Positions 1-11,300 of a DNA stretch of 25,981 nucleotides are shown piece by piece. Origin of the DNA: UBA4644 sp900555855. Its GTDB lineage: Bacteria > Bacillota > Clostridia > Oscillospirales > Butyricicoccaceae. The first letter of the stretch is position 1. The number at the start of each line of letters is the position of its first letter. The DNA lies in contig DAWAJD010000027.1 of the NCBI GenBank assembly GCA_052289195.1, forward strand, positions 1-25,981, read 5' to 3'. The notes beneath the pieces were generated by a model that searched no databases, was not told the origin of the DNA, and saw only the letters and a program-made list of their open reading frames with translations. A program made the translations under genes and the position numbers.

Positions 1-32
1 ACCTCGTCCATATCATATCGGTTTCTTGCCAT
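1..32 (-). CDS. Start of a second ABC exporter half-transporter (partial)
   Basis: An ATG at 32-30 on the minus strand opens a frame reading MARNRYDMDE and running off the left edge. It is preceded by a strong AAAGGAGG site inside the end of the upstream ABC gene, whose stop codon is one base before this ATG. The near-overlap implies translational coupling. Clostridial heterodimeric ABC exporters are usually encoded as two adjacent half-transporters, so this is most likely the partner subunit. That is an inference from context, because only about ten codons are visible. Confidence 0.6.
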   Translation of the reverse strand, partial: MARNRYDMDE

Positions 33-33
33 A

Positions 34-1783
34 TCAGTTACCTCCTTTCAGAAGTTCTTCCGGAATCTCACCGTATTGATTGCGGAAGGCACTTGCATAG
101 TAGCCGTTCTCCGCAAGCAGGGATTCATGTGTACCCTGCTCAATGATCCTGCCTTTGTCCATGACCAGGATCAGATCCGCATCCTTTATGGAGGAGATGC
201 GGTAGGCAATGATAAAGATGGTACAATCCTTTTCAATCAGTTTCAGCTGCTTCTGGATATAGCTTTCCGTCTCCATATCCACGGCGGAGGTGGTGTCATC
301 CAGAATCAGGNNNNNNNNNNNNNNNNNNNNNNNNNNAAAGCGCCCGGGCGAGGGAAATGCGCTGCTTCTGTCCGCCGGAGAGCCCCACGCCCCGCTCGCC
401 CACGATGGTGTCATAGCCATCTGGCATCGCCTGGATAAAATGGTTGGCATCCGCCATGATCGCCGCCTTTCTGACTTCCTCAAAGGAGCAGTCCGGGCGT
501 CCGTAGGCGATGTTTCCCTCTATGGTGTCGGAGAACAGAAAGACATCCTGCATCGCCATGCCGATGTTGTCCCTCAGGTTGTAAAGATCCATATTCCGCA
601 CATCAATGCCGTCCACCCTGACATGGCCGGAGGTGGTATCATAGAAGCGACAAAGCAGATTCATAACCGTGGATTTTCCGGATCCGGTGGAGCCGATGAT
701 GCCCACGGTCTGCCCCCGTTTTGCGCAAAAGCTGATATGGGAAAGGCTGGGCGCGCCTGCGCCGGGATAGGTGAAGGAAACATCCCGGAAGACCACGGCG
801 TCGGCCTCCGCCGGCATCTCCGGCGCGGCGGCAGGATATTCCTGCTCCGGCTCCACCGCCAAAACGGCGGCCGTCCGCCGGGCGCAGGCCAGCGATTTGT
901 TCAGGGTGATGATGAGCGAGGCCAGCTTGACCAGCTCCACGGTGATCTGCAGCATGTAGTTATACAGCGCCACCACCTGCCCCTGGGGCAGCGCCCCCAG
1001 CTCCACCTGCACCGCCGCCTGCCGGATGAGCACCACGGCGGCGATATTGATGAGCACATAGGTCAGCGGGTTCAGCAGGGCGGAGATCCGTCCCACGAAC
1101 AGATTCAGCCGGGTCAGCGCCCGGGAGCTCTCCTCAAACTCCGCCACCGACTGCTCCTCCCGGCAGAAGGCCCGGATCACCCGGACGCCGGTGAGATTTT
1201 CCCGGGTGGTGGCCGTCACCCGGTCCAGCCCGGCCTGCGCCCGGCCAAACAGGGGGATGCTCACCAGCATGATAAAAAACACGGCGGCAAACAGCACCGG
1301 GATGGCCACAGCGAAGATCAGCCCACAGCGGACGCTGATGGTAAAGGCCATCACCATGGCGCCCAGCACAATGAACGGGCTGCGCATCAACAGCCGCAGC
1401 CCCAGATTCAGGCCGTTTTGCACCTGATTCACATCGTCGGTGAGCCGGGTGATGAGCGTATCGCTGCCCAGCGCATCCAGCTGGCTGAAGGAAAAGCCCT
1501 GGACCCGGTCGAACAGCGCCTGCCGCAGCGAAGCGGAAAAGCCCGTGCTGGCCCGGGCGGCGTAAAACTGCGCCAGCACCGAGCAGCCCAGCCCCACCGC
1601 CGCCATCAGGAGCAGCAGGGCAAAATCGCCGTAGACGGCTCTGCCGCCCGGCTCCGGCGCGTCGATCATCCGGGCCACCACCACCGGCACCAGCAGGTCA
1701 AAGACCGCCTCCAGCAGCTTGAACAGTGGCGCCAGGACGCTCTCCCGCCGGTAAGGCCGCAAAAATGAGGAAAGCTGTTTCAT
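34..1783 (-). CDS. ABC exporter half-transporter (TMD-NBD), interrupted by an assembly gap
   Basis: Membrane exporter with an N-terminal transmembrane domain (hydrophobic segments across roughly residues 15-300) fused to an ATPase domain. The Walker A motif GSTGSGKST is near residue 362 and the signature LSGGQKQR near 468. After the N run come Walker B (LILDD) and the D-loop (TTSAVD). The start at 1783 (MKQLSSF) is chosen because AAGGAC lies just upstream; an earlier in-frame ATG at 1819 lacks a good site. The two halves are out of frame across the 26 N (28 nt between conserved codons), so the gap length is wrong, not the gene broken; family spacing predicts about six missing residues and about 580 aa in total. 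The Walker B Asp is followed by Asp instead of the catalytic Glu, and the H-loop reads AYRIS with Tyr instead of His. This suggests the degenerate half of a heterodimer. The substrate is unknown. Confidence 0.88.
311..336. other. Assembly gap (26 N)
   Basis: A run of 26 undetermined bases lies inside the ATPase domain of the ABC exporter, between the ARAL residues after the signature motif and Walker B. Counting the flanking partial codons, 28 nt separate the two conserved parts. This is not a multiple of three, so the run is a placeholder of wrong length. Confidence 0.97.
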
Positions 1784-1820
1784 CTGTCCTTCTCTCCCTT
1801 GCAGATTTCTTGACAGCAAC

Positions 1821-1849
1821 AGTATAACGCGATATGATCCATATGTAAA
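1821..1849 (-). promoter_or_regulatory. Sigma-70-type promoter of the ABC exporter operon
   Basis: On the minus strand, TTTACA (1849-1844) and TATACT (1826-1821) are separated by exactly 17 bp. They lie 38 bp upstream of the exporter start codon. The match to the vegetative consensus is good. Confidence 0.7.
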
Positions 1850-1880
1850 ATATCGTTTTTATGGTTCTGTAAGATATTTT
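1830..1880. promoter_or_regulatory. Candidate LysR operator: three GATAT half-sites
   Basis: Half-sites GATAT (1831-1835), ATATC (1850-1854) and GATAT (1873-1877) alternate in orientation. The first two are the arms of the inverted repeat CGATAT/ATATCG (1830-1835 and 1850-1855). The last two extend to 8-bp arms, AAAATATC and GATATTTT (1847-1854 and 1873-1880). The middle half-site overlaps the -35 of the exporter promoter. LysR proteins commonly bind inverted repeats in divergent intergenic regions. The assignment to the adjacent regulator is an inference. Confidence 0.4.
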
Positions 1881-1903
1881 TTATATTAGAAAGGGGATGC
1901 TTT

Positions 1904-2764
1904 ATGGAGCTGCGCCAGCTGGAATATTTCTGTGCCATTGCCGATGCCGGCAGCATCAATGAGGCTGCCCGGCGGCTGCATCTTTCCCAGCCGCCCCTGA
2001 GCTATCAGCTGCGGCAGCTGGAGGAGGAGCTGAAGGTCACGCTCTTTCAGCGCACCCGCCGGGGCGTGGAGCTGACGGAGGCGGGAAGGCTGCTTTATGA
2101 CCGGGCCTCCGACCTGCTGCGCTATGCCGGCGCCACCCGGCAGGAGGTGGCGGAGGCCGGGAAAAGGCGGGTGCTGCGTCTTGGGCTGACCTCCACCACC
2201 GTGGGCACGCTGATGCCTTATCTTTCCCGGTTTTGCCGGCGCTATCCGGAGGTGCGCTTTCAGGTGCAGGACGGCTCTACCTTCACCCTGTACCACGCGC
2301 TGCTGGAGGGGATCCTGGATGTATCCGTGGTGCGGACGCCGCTGCAGCTGGACGAGGTAAGCTTCCGCCTGCTGCAGCGGGAGCCCATGCTGGCCGCCTC
2401 CTCCCCGGAAGCGCCTATGCCCGCAGGAGCCTCCCTTCCTCTTTCTGCGCTGGCAGGCCGCCCGCTGATCCTCTACCGGCGCTATGAGGCGCTGATCCGC
2501 GGCGCCTTCCGGCGGCAGGGGCTGGAGCCGGAGGTGCTCTGTCTGTGCGACGACGCCCGGGATGCCATGCTCTGGGCGCGGGCAGGGCTGGCCACGGCGC
2601 TTTTCCCTCAGTCCATGTCCAGCCAGTGCGCCGGGCTTCGGCTGCAGACGCTGGAGGAGCCCTCGCTGGAGACGCAATCCGTGCTTATCTGGAAGAAGGA
2701 TCGCCGTCCCGGCCCGGTGCTGCAGGATTTTCTGACTCTGCTGGCCGAGGAGGACGAAGGGTAA
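1904..2764 (+). CDS. LysR-family transcriptional regulator
   Basis: A 286-residue protein of normal LysR length. The N-terminal winged helix-turn-helix (about residues 1-60) shows the family pattern LRQLEYFCAIADAGSINEAA followed by LHLSQPPLSYQLRQLEEELK and a TRRGVELTEAG wing. The rest (about 90-286) has the size and pattern of a periplasmic-binding-protein-like effector domain. The ATG at 1904 follows AAAGGGG with about 7 bp spacing. It is transcribed divergently from the ABC exporter with only 120 bp between start codons, the usual arrangement when a LysR protein controls its neighbour and itself. The effector cannot be read from sequence. Confidence 0.92.
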   Translation: MELRQLEYFCAIADAGSINEAARRLHLSQPPLSYQLRQLEEELKVTLFQRTRRGVELTEAGRLLYDRASDLLRYAGATRQEVAEAGKRRVLRLGLTSTTVGTLMPYLSRFCRRYPEVRFQVQDGSTFTLYHALLEGILDVSVVRTPLQLDEVSFRLLQREPMLAASSPEAPMPAGASLPLSALAGRPLILYRRYEALIRGAFRRQGLEPEVLCLCDDARDAMLWARAGLATALFPQSMSSQCAGLRLQTLEEPSLETQSVLIWKKDRRPGPVLQDFLTLLAEEDEG

Positions 2765-2801
2765 AAAAGCCGTTTTGCCGGGATCTCATACTTCGGAAGG
2801 A

Positions 2802-2829
2802 TTTACTTTTCCGGAAAATCATGTACAAT
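2802..2829 (+). promoter_or_regulatory. Promoter of the LAL regulator
   Basis: TTTACT (2802-2807) and TACAAT (2824-2829) are spaced by 16 bp, immediately after the LysR stop and 39 bp before the chosen GTG. The site supports a start near 2869, since the open frame extending upstream would begin inside the LysR gene. Confidence 0.5.
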
Positions 2830-2868
2830 AGAGGTATCTGTGACAAAACAGCGGAAAGGAGGATGCCC

Positions 2869-5232
2869 GTGCCGGAGACCGTCGTCGTCAAGCCCGCCGT
2901 CCGGCAGCGCTTCGAGCGCTTTTTGTCCCACGGCAGGATCCTCTTTTTCAGCGCGCCCTGCGGCTTTGGAAAAACCGCGCTGGCAGAGACGCTGCTTTCC
3001 GGGCAGAAGGTCCTGCGGCGCAGCGCCGCAGACCCGGAGTTTTCCCTTTCCGCCCTCCCGGAGGATTGGGATATCCTTCTTCTGGACGATCTGCAGCAGC
3101 TGCAGGAGGAATCGGACGCGCCGGCCCTCTGCGAGCTGATCCGGTCCCGGCCGGAGCGGCGCTTTGTGCTGCTCTCCCGGGGCGCGCCCCCCGGCCCGCT
3201 GGCGGCCTTTCAATACACCGGCCTGATGACCGTTTTGGAGGCCGAGGACCTGCGCTTTGACCGGGAGGATATCCGCCGGCTGTTTTCCCTCCGGGGCCTC
3301 TCCCCCACGGAAAGCGAGCTGAGCGGCATTTTCCGGGAGTCCGGCGGCTATCCCCTGGGCGTGGCCATCACGGTGCAATATATGTCCGATGGAAAGCCCT
3401 TTGGCCCGGAGCTCGTGGCCCAGGCATTCCGGCAGGTGTTTTCCTATTTTGAAGCAAACATCTACCGGCGCTTCGACCTGCTGGTACGCCGCTTCCTGCT
3501 GGAGCTGGCGCCCTTTGAGCGCTTTGATCTGGAGATGGCCCGGATGGTCAGCGGCGACCCCCAGACGGCCGCGCGGCTGGACTGGCTCCTGCGCTGCACC
3601 TCCATGCTCCGCTGCGACGATGTGCAGCACTTCCGCTTCTGGCCCCAGTTCCGGGCCTTTCTCCTCTGGGAGATGGAGCGGGAATATCCCGAGGAAAAGC
3701 GCAAGGCCCTGTTTCGCCGGGGCGGGCTCTACTACGAGCTGAAGGAGGACTATGCCCACGCGCTGGACTGCTACACCAGGGGCGGCGACCACGCCAAGGT
3801 CTCCGAGCTTCTGATCCGCAACGCGGAGCTGCACCCCGGCATGGGGCACTACAGCGAAATGGAGGCCTATTACCGCAGCCTGCCGGAGCAGGAGATCCTC
3901 GCCTCCCCCTCGCTGATGCAGGGGATGAGCATGCTCTGCGCTCTGGCCATGGACTATGAAGGCTCCCAGCGCTGGTATCAGGAGCTGCAGGCGTTTGCCC
4001 GCCGCTGCGGCCCGGAAGACGCCGCAGGAAAACAGGCCCGCAGCCGGCTGGCCTGGCTGGATATCTCCCTCCCCCAGCGGGGCGTGGAGGGCCTGACGGA
4101 GACGATCCCCGCCGTGTTCCGCCTGCTGACCAACAAGGAGGTGTCGCTCCCCTCCTTTTCCGTCACCAGCGCCCTGCCCAGCATCATGAACGGCGGCAAG
4201 GACTTCTCCCTCTGGAGCAAAAAGGACGATCTGCTCTATCAAACGCTGCGGATCCCGGTGGAGGCCGTTTTGGGGAAGGACGGCGTGGGCCTTGCAGACT
4301 GCGCCATCGCCGAAAGCAAGTTTGAAAAGGGCGAAGACATCTCCGGGCGGATGCTCTCGCTGATCCCCCGCATGAACGACATCCGTCAGCACGGCACGCC
4401 CGACATGGAATTTGCCGCGGGCGGTCTGCTGGCGCGGAGCCAGCTGGCCGGCGGCCAGAGCGAAGACGCCCGCCGGACGGTGCGCTCCCTGCGGGAGAGC
4501 TTTGCGGCGGAGGGGCGGGAGCGCTTTCTCCCCAATATGGACGCCATGCTCTGCCGGATCGCGCTGCACGCCGGCGATCTGGACGCCTCCGACGCCTGGT
4601 ATCGGAAAAGCGCCCCGCGGGACCCCCTGCGGGTCAATGTGATGAAGCGTTATCTTTATTTTACCCAGGCCATGGTGGAGCTGGCCGACGGCGCGCCGGA
4701 CAAGGCGCTTCTGACGCTGGCGCCCCTGGCCCGCTACATCCAGAGCTGCCGCCGGCATATCGACGGCATCCATCTGGACCTGCTCACCGCCATCGCGCGC
4801 TTCCGCAGCCGGGACGAAACCTGGCGGCAGGACCTCACCCATGGGCTGAACACGGCGGCGGAGTTTCGCTTTATCCGCCCGGTCAGCGTCTACGGCGCGG
4901 CGATCCTGCCCCTGCTGGAGGAGCTGGAATGGCAGGGCAGCGTCAAGTGGCACAAGCGGCTGATGGCGGATGTACGGGCGCAGGCGGCCTATTATCCCCG
5001 CTTTCTGCAGCCGCGGCTGGCCCCAAAGGACGCGCTTACGCCCACGGAGGTGCAGATCCTCCGGCTGCTCTGCGCCGACAAGAGCAACGCGGAGATCGGC
5101 CAGATCATGGGCATCAAGCTCCCCACCGTCAAGACCCATGTGAGCCATATTTTAGACAAGCTGGATGTTAAGCGCCGCTCTGAAGCAAAGACCGCGGCAA
5201 AAAGGCTTCGGCTGGTGCCGGAGGAGCTTTAG
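2869..5232 (+). CDS. MalT/LAL-type LuxR-family transcriptional regulator
   Basis: A 787-residue protein of the large ATP-binding LuxR type. Near the N-terminus, PCGFGKTA is a Walker A P-loop (about residues 30-37) and WDILLLDDL a Walker B strand (about 67-75). The long middle is alanine- and leucine-rich helical sequence of TPR-like character. The last 60 residues are a LuxR helix-turn-helix: LTPTEVQILRLL, then SNAEIGQIMGI, then LPTVKTHVSHILDKL. The open frame extends upstream into the LysR gene, but AAAGGAGG at 2855-2862 fixes the start. GTG at 2869 has 6 bp spacing, whereas the in-frame ATG at 2863 abuts the site. The gene lies 69 bp upstream of the giant surface protein on the same strand with no terminator visible between them, so it may control or be cotranscribed with it. 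The inducer is unknown. Confidence 0.88.
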   Translation: MPETVVVKPAVRQRFERFLSHGRILFFSAPCGFGKTALAETLLSGQKVLRRSAADPEFSLSALPEDWDILLLDDLQQLQEESDAPALCELIRSRPERRFVLLSRGAPPGPLAAFQYTGLMTVLEAEDLRFDREDIRRLFSLRGLSPTESELSGIFRESGGYPLGVAITVQYMSDGKPFGPELVAQAFRQVFSYFEANIYRRFDLLVRRFLLELAPFERFDLEMARMVSGDPQTAARLDWLLRCTSMLRCDDVQHFRFWPQFRAFLLWEMEREYPEEKRKALFRRGGLYYELKEDYAHALDCYTRGGDHAKVSELLIRNAELHPGMGHYSEMEAYYRSLPEQEILASPSLMQGMSMLCALAMDYEGSQRWYQELQAFARRCGPEDAAGKQARSRLAWLDISLPQRGVEGLTETIPAVFRLLTNKEVSLPSFSVTSALPSIMNGGKDFSLWSKKDDLLYQTLRIPVEAVLGKDGVGLADCAIAESKFEKGEDISGRMLSLIPRMNDIRQHGTPDMEFAAGGLLARSQLAGGQSEDARRTVRSLRESFAAEGRERFLPNMDAMLCRIALHAGDLDASDAWYRKSAPRDPLRVNVMKRYLYFTQAMVELADGAPDKALLTLAPLARYIQSCRRHIDGIHLDLLTAIARFRSRDETWRQDLTHGLNTAAEFRFIRPVSVYGAAILPLLEELEWQGSVKWHKRLMADVRAQAAYYPRFLQPRLAPKDALTPTEVQILRLLCADKSNAEIGQIMGIKLPTVKTHVSHILDKLDVKRRSEAKTAAKRLRLVPEEL

Positions 5233-5301
5233 GAAAACTGCGCCCGCGATGCGCCGGGCTGAACATAGATGCACAAGCATAACGCACAAAGGAGGAACTT
5301 T

Positions 5302-8300
5302 ATGAAAAAGAGAATTTTCAGTCTGCTTTTGGCTCTGGCCATGGTTCTGAGCCTGATGCCCGTGGGCGCACTGGCGGCGACTGAGCCGGCCTATTATGAC
5401 ACTGTCAAGGCGGACGGCACCATCGAACGGGGCGGCGGCCAAATGTGGGCCGATCTTTATACCGAGACCAGCTCGGACAGTGTTACATGGGGCGAGGTCA
5501 GTTATGTTATCAAGAACGATGTAACCATTAACGGAGACCTGACTATAAACGCCCGCAGCAGTTTTGCCCGGGTCCTTCTTTGCGATGGCGCAAAGCTGAC
5601 GATCAACGGCGCGCTGAAATTTGCGCAGGGGACCAGGCCACTTTATGTTTATGGCCAGACGGTCCAAAACACCGGCGAGGTCGGAACGCTCGTTATCAAT
5701 CACACCGGTTCCGGCGCGGCGATCCAAAGCGAAAGCACAAACGGCAGCACGCTCTCCATTCACGGCGGCACGCTGGAGATCAACAGCGCGTCCGGCGACT
5801 TGGTCAAGAACATCACGCTGGAAGTCCAAAACTCTTATCTGGGTACAAGCTCTTGTACAGTAATGAAAGCCACGCGCACCGACGCGTCCGGCCACAGCGA
5901 AGAGCTGAAGCACGGGGACTGGGCCGGGCTTGCGCCTGCTGAGACCGACCTGAAGGGCAGCAAGCTCGTCATCGAGTATTGCGGCCACCGCGCGGACGAC
6001 GCCACATATACCCATAATGAGGGCACCGATACACATGCCGAAACATGCACTGTGTGTGGCTTTGCGCAGACTGTTGAATGCGACCTCTATGCCGTGAGCG
6101 TCACTGACACGATGCACACCATGGGCTGCTATCGTTGCGACAACAGGCACGCCGCAGAGTCGCACACTCTCGATACGGAAAACACGGACTATGTTGTCAC
6201 TGCCGACGGCAAGGGGCATTCCAACAGCGTGTGCCGTGTGTGTACATATTCGTTCGGTGGCTCGGAAGCGCACACCTATGACGATACAACTAATGGCAGC
6301 TGCGACAAGTGCGGCTTCCTGCCGATTCTGGAAGGTGCGAAAGGCGAGGACGGCACAGGCAACCTGTACAAAGATTTGGAAACAGCTTTCGAAGCAGGCG
6401 AGACAGAGCTGACACTGGTGTCCCATGCAACAAACGAGTATCAGGGGATCTGGCGGTACGCCTTTGTGCTGAATTCCTCGGATAAGCCTGTCACGCTGAA
6501 AACAAACGGCTTGAAGCTTGTCAGTCTCGGCTATGACCCGGCGCTGACGGTCAACGGCGGCAGCCTGATCATTGAAGACGCCGCAGTGCTCGAGGGCGAA
6601 AACGGAGGTGCCGGCAACCCCGCCACCTCTGCCATCAAGGTCACGGGCGGCAAGCTGACCTTCAAGGGCACCGTCAACGCCACGGGCGGTGCGAAGAATT
6701 CCAGCGCCGCGCCCGCCATCGAAGTGACCGGCGGCACGGTGACCTTTGAGCAGGATGTGACCGCAACGGCTGTGGAAAACGAGGGCCTGGATACCGCGAT
6801 CGCGCCCGCCATCAAGGTCACCGGCGGCAAGGTGGTCTTTAACGGCAAAGTCACCGCCACCGGCGGCTTGAAGGGCGTTTCCGGCAATGTCATGACCTGC
6901 GAACCTGCGATCAAAGCCACGGGCGGCGAGCTGGAGTTCAACGGCGATCTTGACCTGAACGGCGGCCTGACGATCACGGGCGACGCAAAATTGACAAAGG
7001 GTCTGACCCGGGGCACATTCAAGGTAGACTACACCGGTGAAACCGTGGACGGGAATCGCGTGTCGGTCGTTGGCTCGAAGAACTACAAGAATCTGAACAG
7101 CCTGCTGGCAGCTGATCGTGCCTTTGTCAGCGAAGACGAGACAAGAAAGTATCCGTGCGTGGGCGACAACAACAGGTCTTGGGGCGGCGATGTTACCATT
7201 CAGGAGCATACGCATGTCTATAACCCCGCAGAGAACTACACCTGCGAGTGCGGTGTGACCTGCGATCATTCTGCGGGCTATGAGAACGGCAGGTGCAAAA
7301 CCTGCAAAATGTCCTGCCCGCACAGGCGTCTTGGTATCGGTGACCGCGACTGCCTCGATTGCGGTCAGCGGATGTATGTCGTGCGCCAAACTAAGAACTC
7401 CTCGGGCAACACGCTGTGGTTCTACTACACCGACCTCCCCACAGCACTGGCCGCAGCCGAGGACGGCGATACCGTGAAGCTGCAGGATGACATTGATAAT
7501 TCCAATCAGACCGCGTGCCTTACCGGCGACGGCAAAACCGTCACGCTGAACCTGAATGGTCACACGATCAAGGAAGGCTGGATTTATGTTGGAATAGATC
7601 AGGATGGGAAGGTTATCAATTCCAGCAGACTGAATATCACCGGCAGCGGCGGCTTTGACGGTATGATCGGCATTAGCGCGAAAGGCACGCTCGATTTGAG
7701 TGACTGGGACGGCGGCACGATCAAAACGGTATCGTCGTCTCAGAACGGCAGTGAAGAAAGTACGCTGATTTCTGGAGAAAACAAAGGAACCATCACGTCT
7801 CTGCAATTTTATAGCTGGCCGTCAAACAGCATAAAAAATAACAAACTCACCGGCGGCACTTATGGCCGCATTGAGATAGGGCTCACAGACTACCGGTCGC
7901 CCGGCATTCTGTTTGGCACTCTGCTTGCTCCGGGCTATGCGTTCCAATATGCTGACGGTTCTGGTAGCTTCGTGAATTATGCAACGAAAGCAACATACGA
8001 CGAGGCCGGTGTTATCTCCGATGTCAAGGTCGTAAAATGCACCACCCATGTGGACGCGGACAACGACAAGCTCTGCGACTACTGCAACACGGCGCTGGAC
8101 GACATGGCCGCCAGCGTCACGCCGGCGGGAACGGACGCCAAGACCTATTATTTCTCCGACCTCACCGCCGCGTTTGACGCGGCGGCTGACGGTGCCACCG
8201 TCAAGCTGCTGAAGAATGTGACGCTCAGCGAAACGCTTCGCGTCTACGAGCAGGTCACGCTGGATCTCAACGGCTTTACCATTGACGGCAGCAAAGCACC

Positions 8301-11300
8301 CAATGGCACGACCATTCTTTCATTCTATTATGGCATCACGCTCACCATCTGCGACAGCAGCACCGGGAAAACCGGCGCGATCACCAACAGCAGCAACGGC
8401 TGGTCCGTGAATCCCATGGGCACGCTGAATATCACCGGCGGCACCTTTGGCAGCGTTTACCTCAGCAACGCCTCCACCGTCTCCGGCGGCACCTTCTACT
8501 ATCTTGCCTGCAGCGGCCGGCCGCTTGGCGATGCGCTGGCAAAGGGCTATGCCTTTGCGCAGAAAGATGATCCGAGCGAGCTCGTAAACGCATACGGCAC
8601 TGACATCAAACCTGTAACCTTTTTGCCCAATGTCACCGTGGTTTCCCACACGAAGCACAGCGGCTCTCCCTGCGCCTGCGGCTATGTCTGCGACCATGGC
8701 GATGGAATGGATCCCGCCAACGGCCAGTGCAAAACCTGCGGCAGTCTTCTGGCGGTGGCCAGCGTCACGGCGGCGGGTGAAGATCCGGCAATCGCCTATT
8801 ATACGAACATTGAAGAAGCCTTCAACGCGGCGGCGGCCAGCAGCGACAGCACGCTGACGCTGCTGCAGAATGTGACACTTGAAGATGGCAAGGACATTAA
8901 CATCAGCTCCCCCGACAAAGACTGCACCTTTACCGTCGACTGGAACGGCTTTACCCTCTCCGGCAACTGCTACGGCAGCCTGCTGACCTTCTCGGCGCGT
9001 ATAAATGTGACCCTGAAGGACAGCAGCGGCAGCAGCGGCAGCAGCAACGCCGGCGGCGTCCGCAATACATATGCGCCAGGGAACCTTACTGGCGGCACCG
9101 CAGTATGCATTTCCCTCTTCAACGGCTACTGTGTGACCATCGAGGGCGGTACCTATTCCGCGCGGGTGTGGAAGCGCGATTGCTACGGCACGCTCAAGAT
9201 CAGCGGCGGCGTGTTTGAAAACCCGCAGAATGCCACTGTAGGCTATGCCATCTTCTCCAGCGACCGTAACGGAGCCGATGTGGGCAAGCTGACGGATCTG
9301 CTGGTCCCCGGTTATACCTTGACTTATAATGCGGCCGGTACGGACCTGCTGGATGTTTACGAGACCGCTCGTACCGATGCCGGCAAGACCGTCTATGTGG
9401 TCTCCCACACCCATAGCTTTAACGAGTATGGCGAGTGCGCCTGCGGCTACCCCTGCCCCCACAAGGCGATAGGCACTGGCAACAAGTGCACCGTCTGCCA
9501 CAATCCCATGGCCGCCAGCGTCACGAAGGGCGAAACGACCACCTATTACCTGTATCTTTCCGAAGCCATCACCGCCGCATACAACGGCGGCACGCTGAAG
9601 CTGCTGGCGGATGTGTCCGACCCGGTGTTCATTGGCTCGAATCTCATGCTCGACCTGAACGGCTACAGCATTTCGCAGCTGGAGACCAGCGCCAAAATCA
9701 CCCTCAAGGACAGCGGCACTACCAACAAGGGCGTCATCGGCACGCTGACCATCAACGGCTCCGATAAATCCATTGTCTTGGGCGACCTGATGACCGGCGG
9801 CGACAGTCTCAAGAGCAATGATACATGGCTCACCCCCGCGGAGCTGCTGGGGCGAACCGCAAGCAATGTTTCTGTGGTCAAGACGGATCTTGACAGCGTG
9901 ACCGCCAGCAATCCCGGCACTGTGACCTACGGCGAGACCGGAACGGGTTTCATCGAGCTCACCCCCAAAGACAGCCTTAGCGCCGAGCAGTGGTTTGAGC
10001 TGAAGGACGGCGCGTGGACGCAGATCACCGGCGCGGGTGGCACTTCCTATCCCCCCGCCGCTCTGGATGCGGGCAGCCACACGATCCGCGGCGCAGTCGA
10101 GTCCGGCGGTGGCTGGGTGCTGAGCAATGCGGTCACCGTGACGGTAACCCCGGCCAGCATCGCGGGCGCGAATATCACGCTGGATCACCCCTCCTTCGTC
10201 TACGACGGCGCGGAAAAGACGCCCGCTGTTTCCAGCGTAACGCTGAACTTGACAACGCTGACGAAAGACACGGACTACACCGTCGATGTCACAGGCCAGA
10301 CCAATGTGGGAACTTACACCCTCACCGTCACTGGCAAGGGCAACTATACCGGCAAGGTTGAGGTAAATTGGAGCATCACGCCGATGGTGCTTAACTATCC
10401 TTCCATCGACTCGCCGATCACCAAACAATACGACGGCAGCGCAGCCTATCCGCTTGAGAAGAGCCAGGTGACATTCTCCACCAACATTGGAAATGTTAAG
10501 CTCCCCGACGCCGACGCTTTTGAGATCACCAACGCCCGCTTCACCATGCGGCAGGCCGATGGGAGCTATGTGGATTCGCCGGACGCCGGCAGCGGAAAAT
10601 CCTTCTCCTTCACGGTGACGCTGAAGAGCGACAACTATGTGTTCAAAGACCATCCGGAAAGCAGAACGGACAATTGCGACCTTGCCACCGATGATGCTTC
10701 AAAGTTCACCATCACCAAGGCCAAAATATACAATAGTTCCCGCTCCGCGGCGCTGACGGTTTACAACGGTCTGGACAAGACCTATCTGGTGGAGCTTCCG
10801 GCCCTGCCGACGCTGAAAAGCCCCGAAACTTACGGCGAGACCACCTACACGGTCAAAAGCGTTGCTTTGGGCAACTATTACACCGGTGACGCGCTGATCA
10901 AAAAAGGCAAGCTGACCCTGCCCATCAACGCCGTGACCACCGACCAGGAAGGCAAGATCGGCGAAGTCACGGTGAAGGTCACCACCACCAACTACGAGGA
11001 CATCACCCTGACCGTCAATGTCAGCGCCTCGAACAAGATCGTCCCCACTGCGGCCAATGTCAGCGCCACCGCCATCACCTACGGCCAGCCGCTGAGCGCC
11101 AGCAAAATCACCGGCACGATGAAGGATCCCACCACCGGCGCAGCGGTCGAGGGCGATTTCGCATGGACGGACGCCCAATACACATATAAGCCCGCTGCCG
11201 GCCCTTATGAGGCTGAGTGGAAATTCACTCCGTCGGGCAGCAACGCCTATATGTACGCCGCGACCACCGGAAAGGTAACCGTCACGGTGAACAAAGCGAC

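Noticed and set aside
34..1783. ABC exporter as a frameshifted pseudogene
   Set aside because: The frame change coincides exactly with an N run of arbitrary length; both sides carry intact conserved motifs.
2821..2868. ATG at 2821 or 2863 as start of the LAL regulator
   Set aside because: 2821 lies beside the -10 element with no ribosome binding site; 2863 directly abuts AAAGGAGG. GTG at 2869 has proper spacing.
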